This document shows, piece after piece, positions 9,314-18,288 of a stretch of DNA of 64,000 bases (within the stretch, counting starts at the first letter, position 1; each line of letters begins with the position of its first letter). Under the pieces are notes generated by a model. That model ran no database searches and was not told the DNA's origin. It saw nothing but the letters and a program-made list of their open reading frames with translations. Source of the DNA: Methylomicrobium lacus_A (GTDB lineage: Bacteria > Pseudomonadota > Gammaproteobacteria > Methylococcales > Methylomonadaceae). A program made the position numbers and the translations under genes. The stretch lies in contig NZ_CP169217.1 in NCBI RefSeq assembly GCF_041897535.1, forward strand, positions 2,604,001 to 2,668,000, read 5' to 3'.

Positions 9314-9426
9314 CGTACGGAAAAATACAGGGAAGGCCGCGCAGGCTCTTGGCTCGATAGTCGGAAACTTTGACAGGCGCTATCGCCGGTTGAGTCAATT
9401 CATTTAGCAATAATAAAGCGAATAAA

Positions 9427-10749
9427 ATGAAAATTACAGTGTTCGGTAGCGGTTATGTCGGTCTGGTCACGGGCGCCTGTATGGCGGATGTCGGTAACCA
9501 GGTGATTTGTATGGATATTGATGCGGACAAGGTGGCCAAGTTGCAGCAAGGCGAAATTCCGATCTTCGAGCCGGGCCTCGATGCGATGGTCAAGGAAAAT
9601 CAGGCGGCGGGACGCCTTAAGTTTACCACCGATGTGAAGGAAGCGGTCGCGCACGGCGTGTTTCAATTCATCGCGGTCGGCACGCCGCCCGATGAAGACG
9701 GCTCGGCCGACCTGCGTTATGTGTTGGCGGTCGCCGAAAGCATCGCCGAACACATGACCGACTACCGGGTCGTGATCGATAAATCGACCGTGCCGGTCGG
9801 CACCGCCGACAAGGTCAAGGCGAAGATAGAGGAGGTGCTGGCAAGACGCGGCGAAAAGATCGAATTCGACGTGGCCTCGAATCCCGAGTTTCTGAAGGAA
9901 GGCGCGGCGCTGAACGACTTCATGCGCCCGGACCGGATCATCATCGGCGTGGACAATCCGCGCACCGCGGAATTGTTGAAGGCCTTATACGCGCCGTTCA
10001 ACCGCAGCCATGAGCGGATCATCACGATGGACGTGCGTTCGGCCGAATTGACCAAGTATGCGGCGAATGCGATGCTGGCGACCAAGATCAGCTTCATGAA
10101 CGAACTCGCGAATCTGGCCGAATATTTGGGCGCAGACATCGAGCAGGTCAGGCAGGGCATCGGTTCGGACAGCCGGATCGGCTACAGTTTCATCTATCCG
10201 GGCTGCGGCTATGGCGGCTCCTGTTTTCCGAAGGACGTGAAGGCCTTGGAGCGCACCGCAAAGGAACAGGGCTATCATGCCGAACTGTTGAACGCGGTCG
10301 AAAACGTAAACAACCGGCAAAAAAGCCGCTTGTTCGAAAAAATCAGCGCGCATTATCAGGGCAAGCTCGAAGGCAAGGTGATTGCCTTATGGGGACTCGC
10401 CTTCAAGCCCGACACCGACGACATGCGCGAGGCGCCGAGCCGGGTCGTGATCGAGAGCCTTTGCCGGGCCGGCGCCAGGGTGCAGGCCTACGACCCCGAG
10501 GCGCTCGCCGAAGCGCGGCGGATTTACCGCGACAAGCCGCAGTTGAAACTCTGCTCATCTCCAAGTGCCGCATTGGACAATGCCGACGCCTTGGTGATCG
10601 TGACCGAATGGAAGGAATTTAGGAGCCCCGATTTCGATGAGCTGAACCGCGCGCTCGGCGACAAGGTCATTTTCGACGGCCGCAACATGTACGAACCGGC
10701 GTTTGTGCGCCGCAGCGGATTGGCCTATCATGCGATAGGCAGACCTTAA
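9427..10749 (+). CDS. ugd: UDP-glucose 6-dehydrogenase
   Basis: Oxidises UDP-glucose twice to UDP-glucuronate using NAD+, feeding capsule, exopolysaccharide or lipid A sugar pathways. The 440 residues carry the Rossmann motif FGSGYVGLVTGACMADVG at the N-terminus and the catalytic loop GCGYGGSCFPKDVKAL, with the active-site cysteine at residue 266. A second nucleotide-binding domain follows (IALWGLAFKPDTDDMREAPS). Length and motifs fit the family throughout. No polysaccharide genes flank it here, so the destination of UDP-glucuronate is not shown by context. Confidence 0.96.
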   Translation: MKITVFGSGYVGLVTGACMADVGNQVICMDIDADKVAKLQQGEIPIFEPGLDAMVKENQAAGRLKFTTDVKEAVAHGVFQFIAVGTPPDEDGSADLRYVLAVAESIAEHMTDYRVVIDKSTVPVGTADKVKAKIEEVLARRGEKIEFDVASNPEFLKEGAALNDFMRPDRIIIGVDNPRTAELLKALYAPFNRSHERIITMDVRSAELTKYAANAMLATKISFMNELANLAEYLGADIEQVRQGIGSDSRIGYSFIYPGCGYGGSCFPKDVKALERTAKEQGYHAELLNAVENVNNRQKSRLFEKISAHYQGKLEGKVIALWGLAFKPDTDDMREAPSRVVIESLCRAGARVQAYDPEALAEARRIYRDKPQLKLCSSPSAALDNADALVIVTEWKEFRSPDFDELNRALGDKVIFDGRNMYEPAFVRRSGLAYHAIGRP

Positions 10750-10904
10750 TCGATGCTGTTATGATAAAAATCATGTAGCGTGCGCCGCGCCTACCACTAA
10801 AGTTTCAAAAAACGGAAAAAGGGAGTCGCGGCAAGCCCTGTCCAGCGCTCGGCGAAATACCTACCATTCATTCTTCTGGAAGAACCCAACCACTCAACGC
10901 TCAA

Positions 10905-11402
10905 ATGACCAAACAAGAAAAATCCCTCGCGATGACCGTGCTGATGACGCCGGACATGGCCAACTTCGCCGGCAACGTGCACGGCGGTTCGCTGTTGAAA
11001 ATGCTCGATCAGGTGGCCTATGCCTGCGCGGCCAAATATTGCAAGAACTATGTCGTAACGGCCGCGCTCGATCAGGTGTTTTTCAAGGAAAACATCAACG
11101 TCGGCGATCTGGTCACGTTCTATGCGCATGTGAATCATGTCGGCCGCTCGTCGATGGAAGTCGGCATCAAGGTGGTCGCCGAAAACCTGACCACGCACGA
11201 AAAGCGCCATACGACCTCCTGCTACTTTACGATGGTCGCGATCGACGGCCACGGGCACAGCATCGAAGTTCCGCAATTGATTCTCGAAACCGAGGTCGAA
11301 AAACAGCTGTTCAAGGACGCGGAACAGCGCAAAAAATGCCGCGAGGAACTGCTCGAAAAAAACCGCGCGATCCGCGTCGATCTGCCGGAGGGGCTGCTCT
11401 AA
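10905..11402 (+). CDS. Acyl-CoA thioesterase (YciA/BACH-type hotdog)
   Basis: A 165-residue single hotdog-fold enzyme that hydrolyses acyl-CoA to free acid and CoA. The hotdog helix region reads GNVHGGSLLKMLDQVAYACA, followed by an active-site-type strand AALDQVFFKENINVGD and HVGRSSMEVGIKV, all typical of the cytosolic acyl-CoA hydrolase group. The charged C-terminal tail of about 35 residues (EKQLFKDAEQRKKCREELLEK) is probably a helix. The stop codon is directly followed by the parC start, so the two are probably co-transcribed, although no functional link is known. Chain-length preference cannot be read from sequence. Confidence 0.88.
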   Translation: MTKQEKSLAMTVLMTPDMANFAGNVHGGSLLKMLDQVAYACAAKYCKNYVVTAALDQVFFKENINVGDLVTFYAHVNHVGRSSMEVGIKVVAENLTTHEKRHTTSCYFTMVAIDGHGHSIEVPQLILETEVEKQLFKDAEQRKKCREELLEKNRAIRVDLPEGLL

Positions 11403-13634
11403 GTGGGTTTGCAGGACAATTTCGAACAACTGCCGCTGAAAGAGTTCGCCGAAAAAGCCTACCTCGATTATTCGATGTATGTGATCCTGGACCGGGCACT
11501 GCCGCATATCGCGGACGGCCTGAAGCCGGTGCAGCGCCGAATCGTCTACGCGATGTCGGAGCTCGGCCTGACCGCGCTGGCCAAGTATAAAAAATCGGCG
11601 CGCACGGTCGGCGACGTGCTCGGCAAGTACCATCCGCACGGCGATTCGGCCTGCTACGAGGCGATGGTGCTGATGGCGCAGGACTTTTCCTACCGCTATC
11701 CGCTGATCGACGGCCAAGGCAACTGGGGGTCTCCGGACGATCCGAAGTCGTTCGCGGCGATGCGTTACACCGAATCGCGGCTGACCCAATACGCGCAGAC
11801 CCTGCTCAGCGAACTCGGCCAGGGCACGGTCGAGTGGACCGACAATTTCGACGGCACGTTAAAAGAGCCGGAACTGTTGCCGGCACGGCTGCCGAACGTG
11901 CTGCTGAACGGCACGATGGGCATCGCGGTCGGCATGGCGACCGACATTCCGCCGCACAATCTTCGGGAAGTCGCGGCCGCCTGCATACAACTGCTCGACG
12001 CGCCGGACAGCACGATCGAGCAACTTCTGGAACACATCCAGGGCCCCGATTATCCGACCGCGGCCGAAATCGTTTCTTCGCGCGACGACATCCGCAAGCT
12101 GTATATCAACGGCGGCGGCTCGATCAAGATGCGCGCGAAATACGAGGTCGAAGACGGCACGATCGTGATCACCGCACTGCCATATCAGGTCTCCGGCTCC
12201 AAACTGATGGAGCAGATCGCGGCGCAAATGCTCGCGAAAAAACTGCCGATGATCGAGGATTTGCGCGACGAATCCGATCACGAGAACCCTACACGCCTCT
12301 TGGTGATTCCGAAATCGAAGCGCACCGATACCGATGCGGTGATGTCGCATCTGTTCGCGACCACCGATCTCGAAAAGAGCTACCGGGTCAACATGAACAT
12401 GATCGGCCTGGACAATCGGCCGAGAGTTCGGGATCTTCGCGAAATCCTGGTCGAGTGGCTGCAATTTCGCACCGACACGGTCAGAAAACGCTTGCAGCAC
12501 CGCCTCGACAAGGTCCTGGCGCGCCTCCACATCCTCGAAGGCCTCCTGATCGCCTATCTGAACATCGACGAGGTGATCGCGATCATCCGCCAGGAAGAAC
12601 ATCCGAAGCAGGTGCTGATGGAGCGTTTCGGGATTTCCGATATTCAGGCCGAGGCGATCCTCGAATTGAAGCTGCGTTATCTCGCCAAGCTCGAGGAAAT
12701 GAAAATCCGCGGCGAACAGGACGAGCTGGAACAGGAACGCGCCGCGCTCGAAAAAACGCTCGCCTCGCCGCGCCTTCTGAATCGGCTGATCCGCAAAGAG
12801 CTCGAACGCGACGCGGAAAAATACGGCGACGACCGCCGCTCGCCTATCGTCGAGCGCGAAGCCGCGCAGGCGATGGAAACGACGCAATTGATCAACAACG
12901 AGCCGTTGACCGTGATTTTATCGCAAAAAGGCTGGATCAGGGCCGCGAAAGGCCATGACTTCGATGTCGACAGCTTGAACTACCGCGCCGGCGACGGTTT
13001 TCTCGAAGCGGTCAAATGCCGCTCGACCCAGCCGGTTTGTCTGCTCGATTCGACAGGACGCGCCTACAGCATCACAACGCATGACCTGCCGTCGGCCAGA
13101 ACCCAGGGCGAACCGTTGACCGGACGCCTGAATCCGCCGCCCGGCGCGCTGTTCGTGCATCTTTTGGCCGGCAGCCCGGACGACTGGTTTGTGGTCGCAA
13201 GCGATTACGGCTACGGCTTCCGGGTGCAACTGAAAGAGCTGCTCAGCAAGAACAAAGCCGGCAAGGTCTTGCTGACGCTGTCCGAAGGCGCCAAAGTGAT
13301 CAAGCCCGCCGAACTCCGAAGCGACAGCGACCGGCTTGCGGTAGTGACCCGGCAGGGAAGGCTATTGATCTTTCCGGCGCTGGAGCTGCCGGAGCTGGCC
13401 AAAGGCAAGGGCAACAAACTGATCCAGATTCCGGCGGACGATTTGGCGGCCGGCAATGATGCGGTCATTGCGGTGACGGCGCTGCCCGAAGGCGGCCAAT
13501 TGAAAGTCACCGCCGGTAAACGGCCGTTGACCTTGAAAGGCGCGGACATTGAGCACTATTCGGGCGCGCGCGCGAAACGCGGCCTGCATCTGCCGCGCGG
13601 TTTTCAACGCGTCGATGCGCTGGAAGCCGAATGA
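11403..13634 (+). CDS. parC: DNA topoisomerase IV subunit A
   Basis: Breaks and rejoins DNA to decatenate daughter chromosomes, as the partner of ParE, which is not in this window. The 743 residues start at a GTG placed immediately after the thioesterase stop; a GGAGGGG ribosome site lies in the end of that gene. The breakage-reunion domain carries the catalytic tyrosine at residue 122 (RYTESRL). The quinolone-resistance region reads HPHGDSACYEAM. Its Ser82 and Glu86 correspond to the usual E. coli Ser80 and Glu84, so the site looks wild type. The C-terminal domain is shorter than that of GyrA, in keeping with ParC. Confidence 0.95.
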   Translation: MGLQDNFEQLPLKEFAEKAYLDYSMYVILDRALPHIADGLKPVQRRIVYAMSELGLTALAKYKKSARTVGDVLGKYHPHGDSACYEAMVLMAQDFSYRYPLIDGQGNWGSPDDPKSFAAMRYTESRLTQYAQTLLSELGQGTVEWTDNFDGTLKEPELLPARLPNVLLNGTMGIAVGMATDIPPHNLREVAAACIQLLDAPDSTIEQLLEHIQGPDYPTAAEIVSSRDDIRKLYINGGGSIKMRAKYEVEDGTIVITALPYQVSGSKLMEQIAAQMLAKKLPMIEDLRDESDHENPTRLLVIPKSKRTDTDAVMSHLFATTDLEKSYRVNMNMIGLDNRPRVRDLREILVEWLQFRTDTVRKRLQHRLDKVLARLHILEGLLIAYLNIDEVIAIIRQEEHPKQVLMERFGISDIQAEAILELKLRYLAKLEEMKIRGEQDELEQERAALEKTLASPRLLNRLIRKELERDAEKYGDDRRSPIVEREAAQAMETTQLINNEPLTVILSQKGWIRAAKGHDFDVDSLNYRAGDGFLEAVKCRSTQPVCLLDSTGRAYSITTHDLPSARTQGEPLTGRLNPPPGALFVHLLAGSPDDWFVVASDYGYGFRVQLKELLSKNKAGKVLLTLSEGAKVIKPAELRSDSDRLAVVTRQGRLLIFPALELPELAKGKGNKLIQIPADDLAAGNDAVIAVTALPEGGQLKVTAGKRPLTLKGADIEHYSGARAKRGLHLPRGFQRVDALEAE

Positions 13635-13686
13635 CAGTAAAATGCCTCGCGCGATGAATTCAGTGGCTTTCCGTAGGTCTTAGCTT

Positions 13687-13707
13687 GAGGAGATTCGCGT
13701 TCTCCTC
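13687..13707. terminator. Weak hairpin downstream of parC
   Basis: A 7-bp stem (gaggaga / tctcctc) with a 7-base loop, about 50 bases past the parC stop. The following bases are pyrimidine-rich but not a T-run, so termination is possible rather than certain. Confidence 0.4.
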
Positions 13708-13831
13708 TTCCGTGCGCCCACTGGGCATAACGGAGGGGACGTAAAGGAAACATTGAATTGTCAGCGCAATTGCACCAAAAACACACCGTTTAGCCGGTAA
13801 CATTCGACATCATCCAATGGGAGGATAGTAA

Positions 13832-14161
13832 ATGAACAAATTACGCATTTATTTGACGGTTGCCATTGCCGTTCTATTGTTAGGCGCATCAACCACCGCG
13901 GCGGCGGATAATTCATCGGCAGGCAAGTTTGGCCGCGGCCTGGCCGGCATGACCTGCGGTTTTCTCGAAATTCCGGGCAATATCGTGCAGGAAACACGCA
14001 GAAGCGGCGCGATCGGCTTTCCGGTCGGTTTGGCAAAGGGGCTCGGCATGACGGTAACCCGGGAACTGGTCGGCGTTTACGAGTTCGTCAGCGCGCCCTT
14101 CCCGGTGCCTGCAGGCTATAGGCCCATTTTAAGCCCCGAATACCCTTGGGATTATTTCTAG
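13832..14161 (+). CDS. TIGR04073-type exported small protein
   Basis: A 109-residue protein with a clear signal peptide (hydrophobic core VAIAVLLLGASTTAAA). The mature part contains KFGRGLAGMTCGFLEIPGN and a C-terminal FPVPAGYRPILSPEYPWDYF. This matches the family described as exosortase-system-associated TIGR04073, a group of small periplasmic proteins of unknown function found in many beta- and gammaproteobacteria. No exosortase or PEP-CTERM protein is seen in the window, so the name should not be read as a function. A good ribosome site (GGGAGGA) lies 6 bases before the ATG. Confidence 0.75.
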   Translation: MNKLRIYLTVAIAVLLLGASTTAAADNSSAGKFGRGLAGMTCGFLEIPGNIVQETRRSGAIGFPVGLAKGLGMTVTRELVGVYEFVSAPFPVPAGYRPILSPEYPWDYF

Positions 14162-14443
14162 CCGATCGATCAAACACCGCATCCGGTTGGCGCCGGAAAC
14201 CGAGCGCGCCACCCGGGTGATTCGCTACACAAACTTCTAAAATTCCGCTTCAACCGAGCGCGCCTTTCTGCTCGGGCCGTCAGTACCCGCTCGCCAAAGC
14301 TTTCCCTCTCGAATTCAATGCGCCGACAATGAACCGCACGCCAAGGGAGCAGTCCAATCGTGAAGGAAATCATCAGGGCAGCCCGCAGCCGAGTTCATTG
14401 CCGAGGGCGGATTCTTAACCGATCGCATAGCGAGGGTAACGCG

Positions 14444-14947
14444 ATGAGACGCATCTATTTTCTAGCGCCGGACATCAAAACGACGCACAAAATTGTCGAC
14501 GAGCTCCGCCGGGAAGGCATCGAAGACCGCCATATTCACATCCTGGCCAAGCGGGACACCCCGCTGGAAGACTTGCCGGAAGCCTCCGTGCTGCAAAAAA
14601 CCGATTTTCTCCCGGCCCTGGAGCGAGGCATCGTCTTGGGCGGCTCCGCAGGCTTGCTGGCAGGATTGGCCGGGCTGTCTTATGCGGGATTCGTCATCGC
14701 CGGAGGCCCCATCCTGGGCATCATCATCGCCGGCGCCACCATCGGCTCGCTGATGGGCGGTCTGGCCGGCATGAATTCCGGCAATTCAAGACTCCATCAA
14801 TTCGAAGCCGCGATCGAAAACGGCGAATTGCTGGTGTTGATCGATATTCCTCTGGATCGTATCGGCGAGATTACCGAAAAGATTGGGAAACATCATCCGA
14901 CGGCGGAATTTGAAGGGATCGAACCGATTCTGCCGTTGAAATATTGA
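14444..14947 (+). CDS. DUF1269-like membrane protein with glycine-rich hairpin
   Basis: I take the ATG at 14444, preceded by GAGGG, as the start, giving 167 residues; an in-frame GTG at 14360 is a poorer choice. The N-terminal 50 residues form a soluble region (IYFLAPDIKTTHKIVDELRR) followed by a long glycine- and alanine-rich stretch (GIVLGGSAGLLAGLAGLSY and later GPILGIIIAGATIGSLMGG). That stretch would form a glycine-zipper membrane hairpin. A soluble tail ends in ITEKIGKHHPTAEFEGIEP. Proteins of this build are annotated as DUF1269 or low-similarity transporters, but no transport activity is established. Function unknown. Confidence 0.6.
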   Translation: MRRIYFLAPDIKTTHKIVDELRREGIEDRHIHILAKRDTPLEDLPEASVLQKTDFLPALERGIVLGGSAGLLAGLAGLSYAGFVIAGGPILGIIIAGATIGSLMGGLAGMNSGNSRLHQFEAAIENGELLVLIDIPLDRIGEITEKIGKHHPTAEFEGIEPILPLKY

Positions 14948-14986
14948 TGGAAATTCGCGCCAGCGCCTGGATAAGTCGCGGATACA

Positions 14987-15013
14987 AAAATGGCCGCATA
15001 AAGCGGCCATTTT
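14987..15013. terminator. Bidirectional terminator
   Basis: A perfect 11-bp stem (aaaatggccgc / gcggccatttt) with a 5-base loop. It lies between the convergent ends at 14947 and 15033, with A-run and T-run flanks that would serve both strands. Confidence 0.85.
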
Positions 15014-15032
15014 CGTCTCAAACAATTAAAAT

Positions 15033-15479
15033 TTATTGGAGATGTGAACTCAAGCAAGTTTGAGTCGCAGCCAGAGCATTGTTGATCGCGGCGGAAGATA
15101 CGCTAACGGCGTTGTTTGTGCAACTGGTCAGAGCGAGCGGATCGGTCGTCGAAACGTGGGTAGCCGCGCAAAGTTGCAAATCGACTGACAATTGCAGATT
15201 GGCTGCGTTTACCAGGGATGTATACGCAGAGGCGCAAGCCAGCGGGCTTGGCAGTTTCGCGATGGTGTTGTCAAGCGTGGTAGCCGTTGCAGTCAGTTGG
15301 TTGTAAGTCAGATCCAGAATCGCGTTAACCGCTGAATCGACAACGCCCAACAGAGTATTAGTGGTGCTTATCAGAGTATTGGTGGTATTTGTAATAAGGC
15401 CTGCGGAAGCCTGGGTGCTGATTCCTGAGATAATAGTAGTAAATAATACAGCGGCAACTAAACGCTTTTTACTTGTCAT
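15033..15479 (-). CDS. Exported Thr/Ala-rich small protein, function unknown
   Basis: A 148-residue protein with a signal peptide ending at about STQASA. The mature part is rich in Thr, Asn, Ala and Leu, with repeated TNTL units (ITNTTNTLISTTNTLLG). The DNA here contains two imperfect 21-bp tandem copies (15351-15371 and 15372-15392). Four cysteines in the C-terminal half could form two disulphides in the periplasm. No known family is recognised. Its alternating polar and hydrophobic make-up would suit a helical bundle or a surface-associated protein. It ends at a shared bidirectional terminator and has a long upstream region. Confidence 0.6.
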   Translation of the reverse strand: MTSKKRLVAAVLFTTIISGISTQASAGLITNTTNTLISTTNTLLGVVDSAVNAILDLTYNQLTATATTLDNTIAKLPSPLACASAYTSLVNAANLQLSVDLQLCAATHVSTTDPLALTSCTNNAVSVSSAAINNALAATQTCLSSHLQ

Positions 15480-16017
15480 GACAGTATCCTTTTAAAATAA
15501 ACTATTGAATAACATGGATTGTTTTTCAGCCGAAAGTGATTCCAGCCATCGCAATCAGAAGCCTTCTTCTCGACTGCGTTAAGGATTCTAGGGCATTTGA
15601 ACTTAAAAAGTACTTAGACCAATGTTAAGATTGTGTGACTTGCTTCGAAGATGAGACTCCCGATGTTAGCCTTTTGGGTTTCGCTTTATTTTTCCCTGTC
15701 GATGAGCCGGCAAAACCAGCCTTTAAATCAATGTGTTGAAAACTGACACGCGGCTAAATTAAGGGTTTCTCAACGTGGGACGTCCTCGTTATATCCAAAT
15801 TGGAAACAATTAATTTCCATTTTGTTTATACCAATGCAGGGATTTTGTGGCTAAACTGGATAGCCCTCGTTGCATGCCCACCTATTCATGTCGAATACGC
15901 CGATACATCACTCCCATTCATATCGGGATAAGCGGTCGGCAACACCGGCGACTGGGGGTGGCGAAGATGCCGCCCCCGAAGTCCGGATTTCCGCTCAAAA
16001 ACTTGGCGTTTCGCCAT
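15480..16017. other. 538-bp intergenic region
   Basis: This region holds the presumed promoter of the exported Thr/Ala-rich gene at its left end. Near its right end is a 9-bp hairpin (15954-15977) just past the stop of the CBS operon. A 6-bp dyad (tggaaa / tttcca) lies near 15803. No convincing coding frame with a start and ribosome site was found on either strand. Confidence 0.5.
15954..15977 (-). terminator. Hairpin downstream of the DUF1538 operon
   Basis: A 9-bp GC-rich stem with one G-T pair (gggggtggc / gccgccccc) and the loop gaagat. It lies 41 bases beyond the CBS gene stop in the direction of transcription. There is no T-run, so it may protect the mRNA end rather than terminate. Confidence 0.4.
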
Positions 16018-16425
16018 TCATGCAAAGATTTTGTACAGCCCGTCCAGCACCAGCGAATTCGGGCTGACGATCCCGATCACCTTGCGGTCTTCGATCACCG
16101 GCGCCCGGACCAGATCGTAGTGCGCGAATAGCCGCGAACAATAACGGATGTCCATCTCCGGATGCACCGAGATGACCGGTTTGGTCATGATTTCATAGAC
16201 ATTGATCCGGTCCGGCGCTTTATCCTTGGCCAACACATGGCGGGCGATGTCGCCGCAGTTGATCAGTCCGTATTCGTCATCGTCATGGCGCTTGTTCACG
16301 ATCAGCACCGCGGTCTGCATGGCCTTCATCTTCTTCAATGCATCGCCGACGGTCGCGATGCCGTCTATCGTGCCGAAGTCGGTTTTCATCACGTCCCTGA
16401 CGCGGATAATCATGCGGTTGTTCAT
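16018..16425 (-). CDS. CBS-domain pair protein
   Basis: A 135-residue protein made of little more than two CBS motifs (RVRDVMKTDFGTI... and YEIMTKPVISVHPEMDIRYC), with no attached catalytic domain. CBS pairs bind adenosine nucleotides and act as regulatory switches. The gene is the last of a four-gene operon with two DUF1538 membrane proteins and a P-II-like protein. Its start overlaps the P-II-like gene by 4 bases (ATGA), implying translational coupling. The likely role is nucleotide-dependent control of the membrane pair; this is inferred only from context. Confidence 0.85.
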   Translation of the reverse strand: MNNRMIIRVRDVMKTDFGTIDGIATVGDALKKMKAMQTAVLIVNKRHDDDEYGLINCGDIARHVLAKDKAPDRINVYEIMTKPVISVHPEMDIRYCSRLFAHYDLVRAPVIEDRKVIGIVSPNSLVLDGLYKIFA

Positions 16426-16772
16426 ATGGCGTCCTCCAGTTCTTGTTTCAATACCTCAACCTGATGCATCACCCCGATCGCGTCCTCGACATCGATCTGA
16501 ATTGCGATGCCGGTGCCTGGCGTGTTGTCGAAATCGGCGACGCTGGCGATTTTCTCCAGGATGTGGCGACTGATGTGTTCCTCGACCAGCATCAAGACCA
16601 CGTCGCGTTGCGCCTCGAGCGTCAGGCCGAAGAAGGTTTTCGACTGTTTCATGCCTTCGCCGCGGGCGTTGTTGATCACGGTCGCGCCTTTCGCGCCGCC
16701 TTGCCTGGCCGTCTCGAGCACCAGATCGGTTTTGTCGTCATCGACGAAAACAAGGATTAATTTGAAATGCAT
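16422..16772 (-). CDS. P-II-like regulatory protein of a DUF1538 operon
   Basis: A 116-residue ferredoxin-like protein with the P-II layout: strand MHFKLILVFVD, helix, then a loop region NNARGEGMKQSKTFFGL, and strand RDVVLMLVEE followed by a helix. It differs from classical GlnB/GlnK. The T-loop lacks the uridylylated tyrosine and the sequence is closer to the divergent P-II proteins that accompany DUF1538 genes. It lies 8 bases after the second DUF1538 gene and overlaps the CBS gene by 4 bases. It probably gates or senses for the membrane proteins by binding a nucleotide. Ligand unknown. Confidence 0.78.
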   Translation of the reverse strand: MHFKLILVFVDDDKTDLVLETARQGGAKGATVINNARGEGMKQSKTFFGLTLEAQRDVVLMLVEEHISRHILEKIASVADFDNTPGTGIAIQIDVEDAIGVMHQVEVLKQELEDAI

Positions 16773-16780
16773 GATGTACC

Positions 16781-17560
16781 TCAGGACTTGGATGAAAGAC
16801 GGGACTTATTGAGCCATTGCGCGATTTGCGCATAACCCAGCACTGCGATGATCGGAAACAGACTGGCGAAGGCGATCAGGCCGAATCCGTCCAGTAACGG
16901 ATTGCGTCCGGGCACGGCCTCGGCAAGACCCAGCCCGAGCGCGGTAATCATCGGCACGGTAACCATCGATGTGGTGACCGCGCCTGAATCGTAGGCTAGG
17001 CCGAGGATCAGTTTGGGGGCAAAGCGGGTCTGAATCATCACGACGAGATAGCCGCCGAGGATGAATAGATAAAATTCGGAACCGGTCACGATGCGAAAAA
17101 CGCCGAGCGCGATGCCGAAGCCGACGCCGAGCGCGACCGAAAGTCGTAAGCCCCAGGCCCGGATCGTACCACCTGAAATTTTCTCGGCCTTCAACGCGAC
17201 CGCAAGCAAGGAGGGTTCGGCCAGCGCGGTCGCAAAACCGATGCTGGCGGCGAAAATATAAATCCAGAAATAAGCCTGCCAGGAGACCGATTCATCCAGA
17301 ACGGCGACGCCTAAAAACTCTGGCGTGGTCAACTGCGAGGCCATCAGATCGCCAAGCGGAAACAGCGCCATATCCAGGCCCTTCAGAAAAAACACGATGC
17401 CGAGCAAGACCGAAATAAAACCGATCAGAATTTTTCTCGGATGGGCGATCGGCCGGCGAATAATCAGCAACTGAAAGCCGATGATGGTCGCGGCGATCGG
17501 CAACACATCCCGGCAGGTGGCCAGCAGTGTCATCGCAAACTGCATCAGTTCGTCGATCAT
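16781..17560 (-). CDS. DUF1538 membrane protein (second of tandem pair)
   Basis: A 259-residue integral membrane protein with about six to seven hydrophobic segments. It carries the family hallmarks FLKGLDMALFPLGD, SIGFATALAEPSLLAVA and LILGLAYDSGAVTTSMVTVP. It is paralogous to the upstream gene, which it overlaps by 4 bases. From memory, a DUF1538 pair from Halomonas (named UmpA/UmpB) was reported to act together as a Na+(K+)/H+ antiporter. That makes cation/proton exchange the best guess here, but it is untested for this sequence. The conserved acidic residues in the membrane segments (AEPSL, YDSG) are candidates for ion binding. Confidence 0.85.
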   Translation of the reverse strand: MIDELMQFAMTLLATCRDVLPIAATIIGFQLLIIRRPIAHPRKILIGFISVLLGIVFFLKGLDMALFPLGDLMASQLTTPEFLGVAVLDESVSWQAYFWIYIFAASIGFATALAEPSLLAVALKAEKISGGTIRAWGLRLSVALGVGFGIALGVFRIVTGSEFYLFILGGYLVVMIQTRFAPKLILGLAYDSGAVTTSMVTVPMITALGLGLAEAVPGRNPLLDGFGLIAFASLFPIIAVLGYAQIAQWLNKSRLSSKS

Positions 17561-18288
17561 AATTTCGCCATGCCGTAAGCCATCACGAAAATGATCGGCA
17601 TCAATGCCGCAAACACCACCAGACCAAAACCATCGCTCATCGGATTGCGGCCCTTGATCGCGGTCGCGAGTCCAACGCCGAGCGCGGTGACCAAGGGCAC
17701 GGTAATGCTGGATGTCGCAATGCCGCCTGCATCATAGGCGATGCCGATGATTTCTTTCGGCGCAAACGGCGTCATCATGGCCACGCATAAATAGCCGATA
17801 AAAACCGGATAATAGACCGGCCAGCCGCGGATGATCCGCAATACGCCGATGATCAGCGCGATGCCGATCGACAGCGCGACGGTCACGCGCAGGCCGAGCG
17901 CATAGTCGGCTTTCGCCGTCTCGGTCGCCTCGATGCTGTTGCCTTGACTGGCGATATCCGCGGCTTTTTCGGCGGCGGCGACCAGTGCCGGTTCGGCGAC
18001 TGCCGCGCTAAATCCGAGACAAAAGGCAAAGACCAACAACCAGAGCAGACTGCCCTTGCGGGCAAAGTCATACGCGATATCCTCGCCGAGCGGGAACAGG
18101 CTGAGTTCCAGACCCTGAACAAACAAGGTCAGACCGATAATTAAAAACAGCGAGCCCGAGATCAAATCAACCAGATTGGGCAACGGTTGTTTGATGATCA
18201 ACACCTGAAAGATCAGCACGACTGCAAAAATCGGCGCCAAATCCCGGCAACTGCCCAGCAGGTATTTGATGAAGCGATTGTTGAGCAT
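17557..18288 (-). CDS. DUF1538 membrane protein (first of tandem pair)
   Basis: A 243-residue integral membrane protein, the first gene of the operon. It shares with its partner FVQGLELSLFPLGED, FCLGFSAAVAEPALVAAAE and EIIGIAYDAGGIATSSITVP. A hydrophilic loop of about 25 residues (KAADIASQGNSIEATETAK) between membrane segments is absent from the partner, so the pair is not interchangeable and is likely a heteromer. The Ala-Glu-Pro and Tyr-Asp-x-Gly motifs are repeated in both proteins. Cation/proton antiport is proposed for the family from limited published work. The region upstream of the start (18289 onward) should hold the operon promoter. Confidence 0.85.
   Translation of the reverse strand: MLNNRFIKYLLGSCRDLAPIFAVVLIFQVLIIKQPLPNLVDLISGSLFLIIGLTLFVQGLELSLFPLGEDIAYDFARKGSLLWLLVFAFCLGFSAAVAEPALVAAAEKAADIASQGNSIEATETAKADYALGLRVTVALSIGIALIIGVLRIIRGWPVYYPVFIGYLCVAMMTPFAPKEIIGIAYDAGGIATSSITVPLVTALGVGLATAIKGRNPMSDGFGLVVFAALMPIIFVMAYGMAKL

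Noticed and set aside
16422..16772. A classical GlnB/GlnK nitrogen regulator
   Set aside because: It lacks the conserved T-loop tyrosine and sits in a DUF1538 operon, not beside amtB or glnA.
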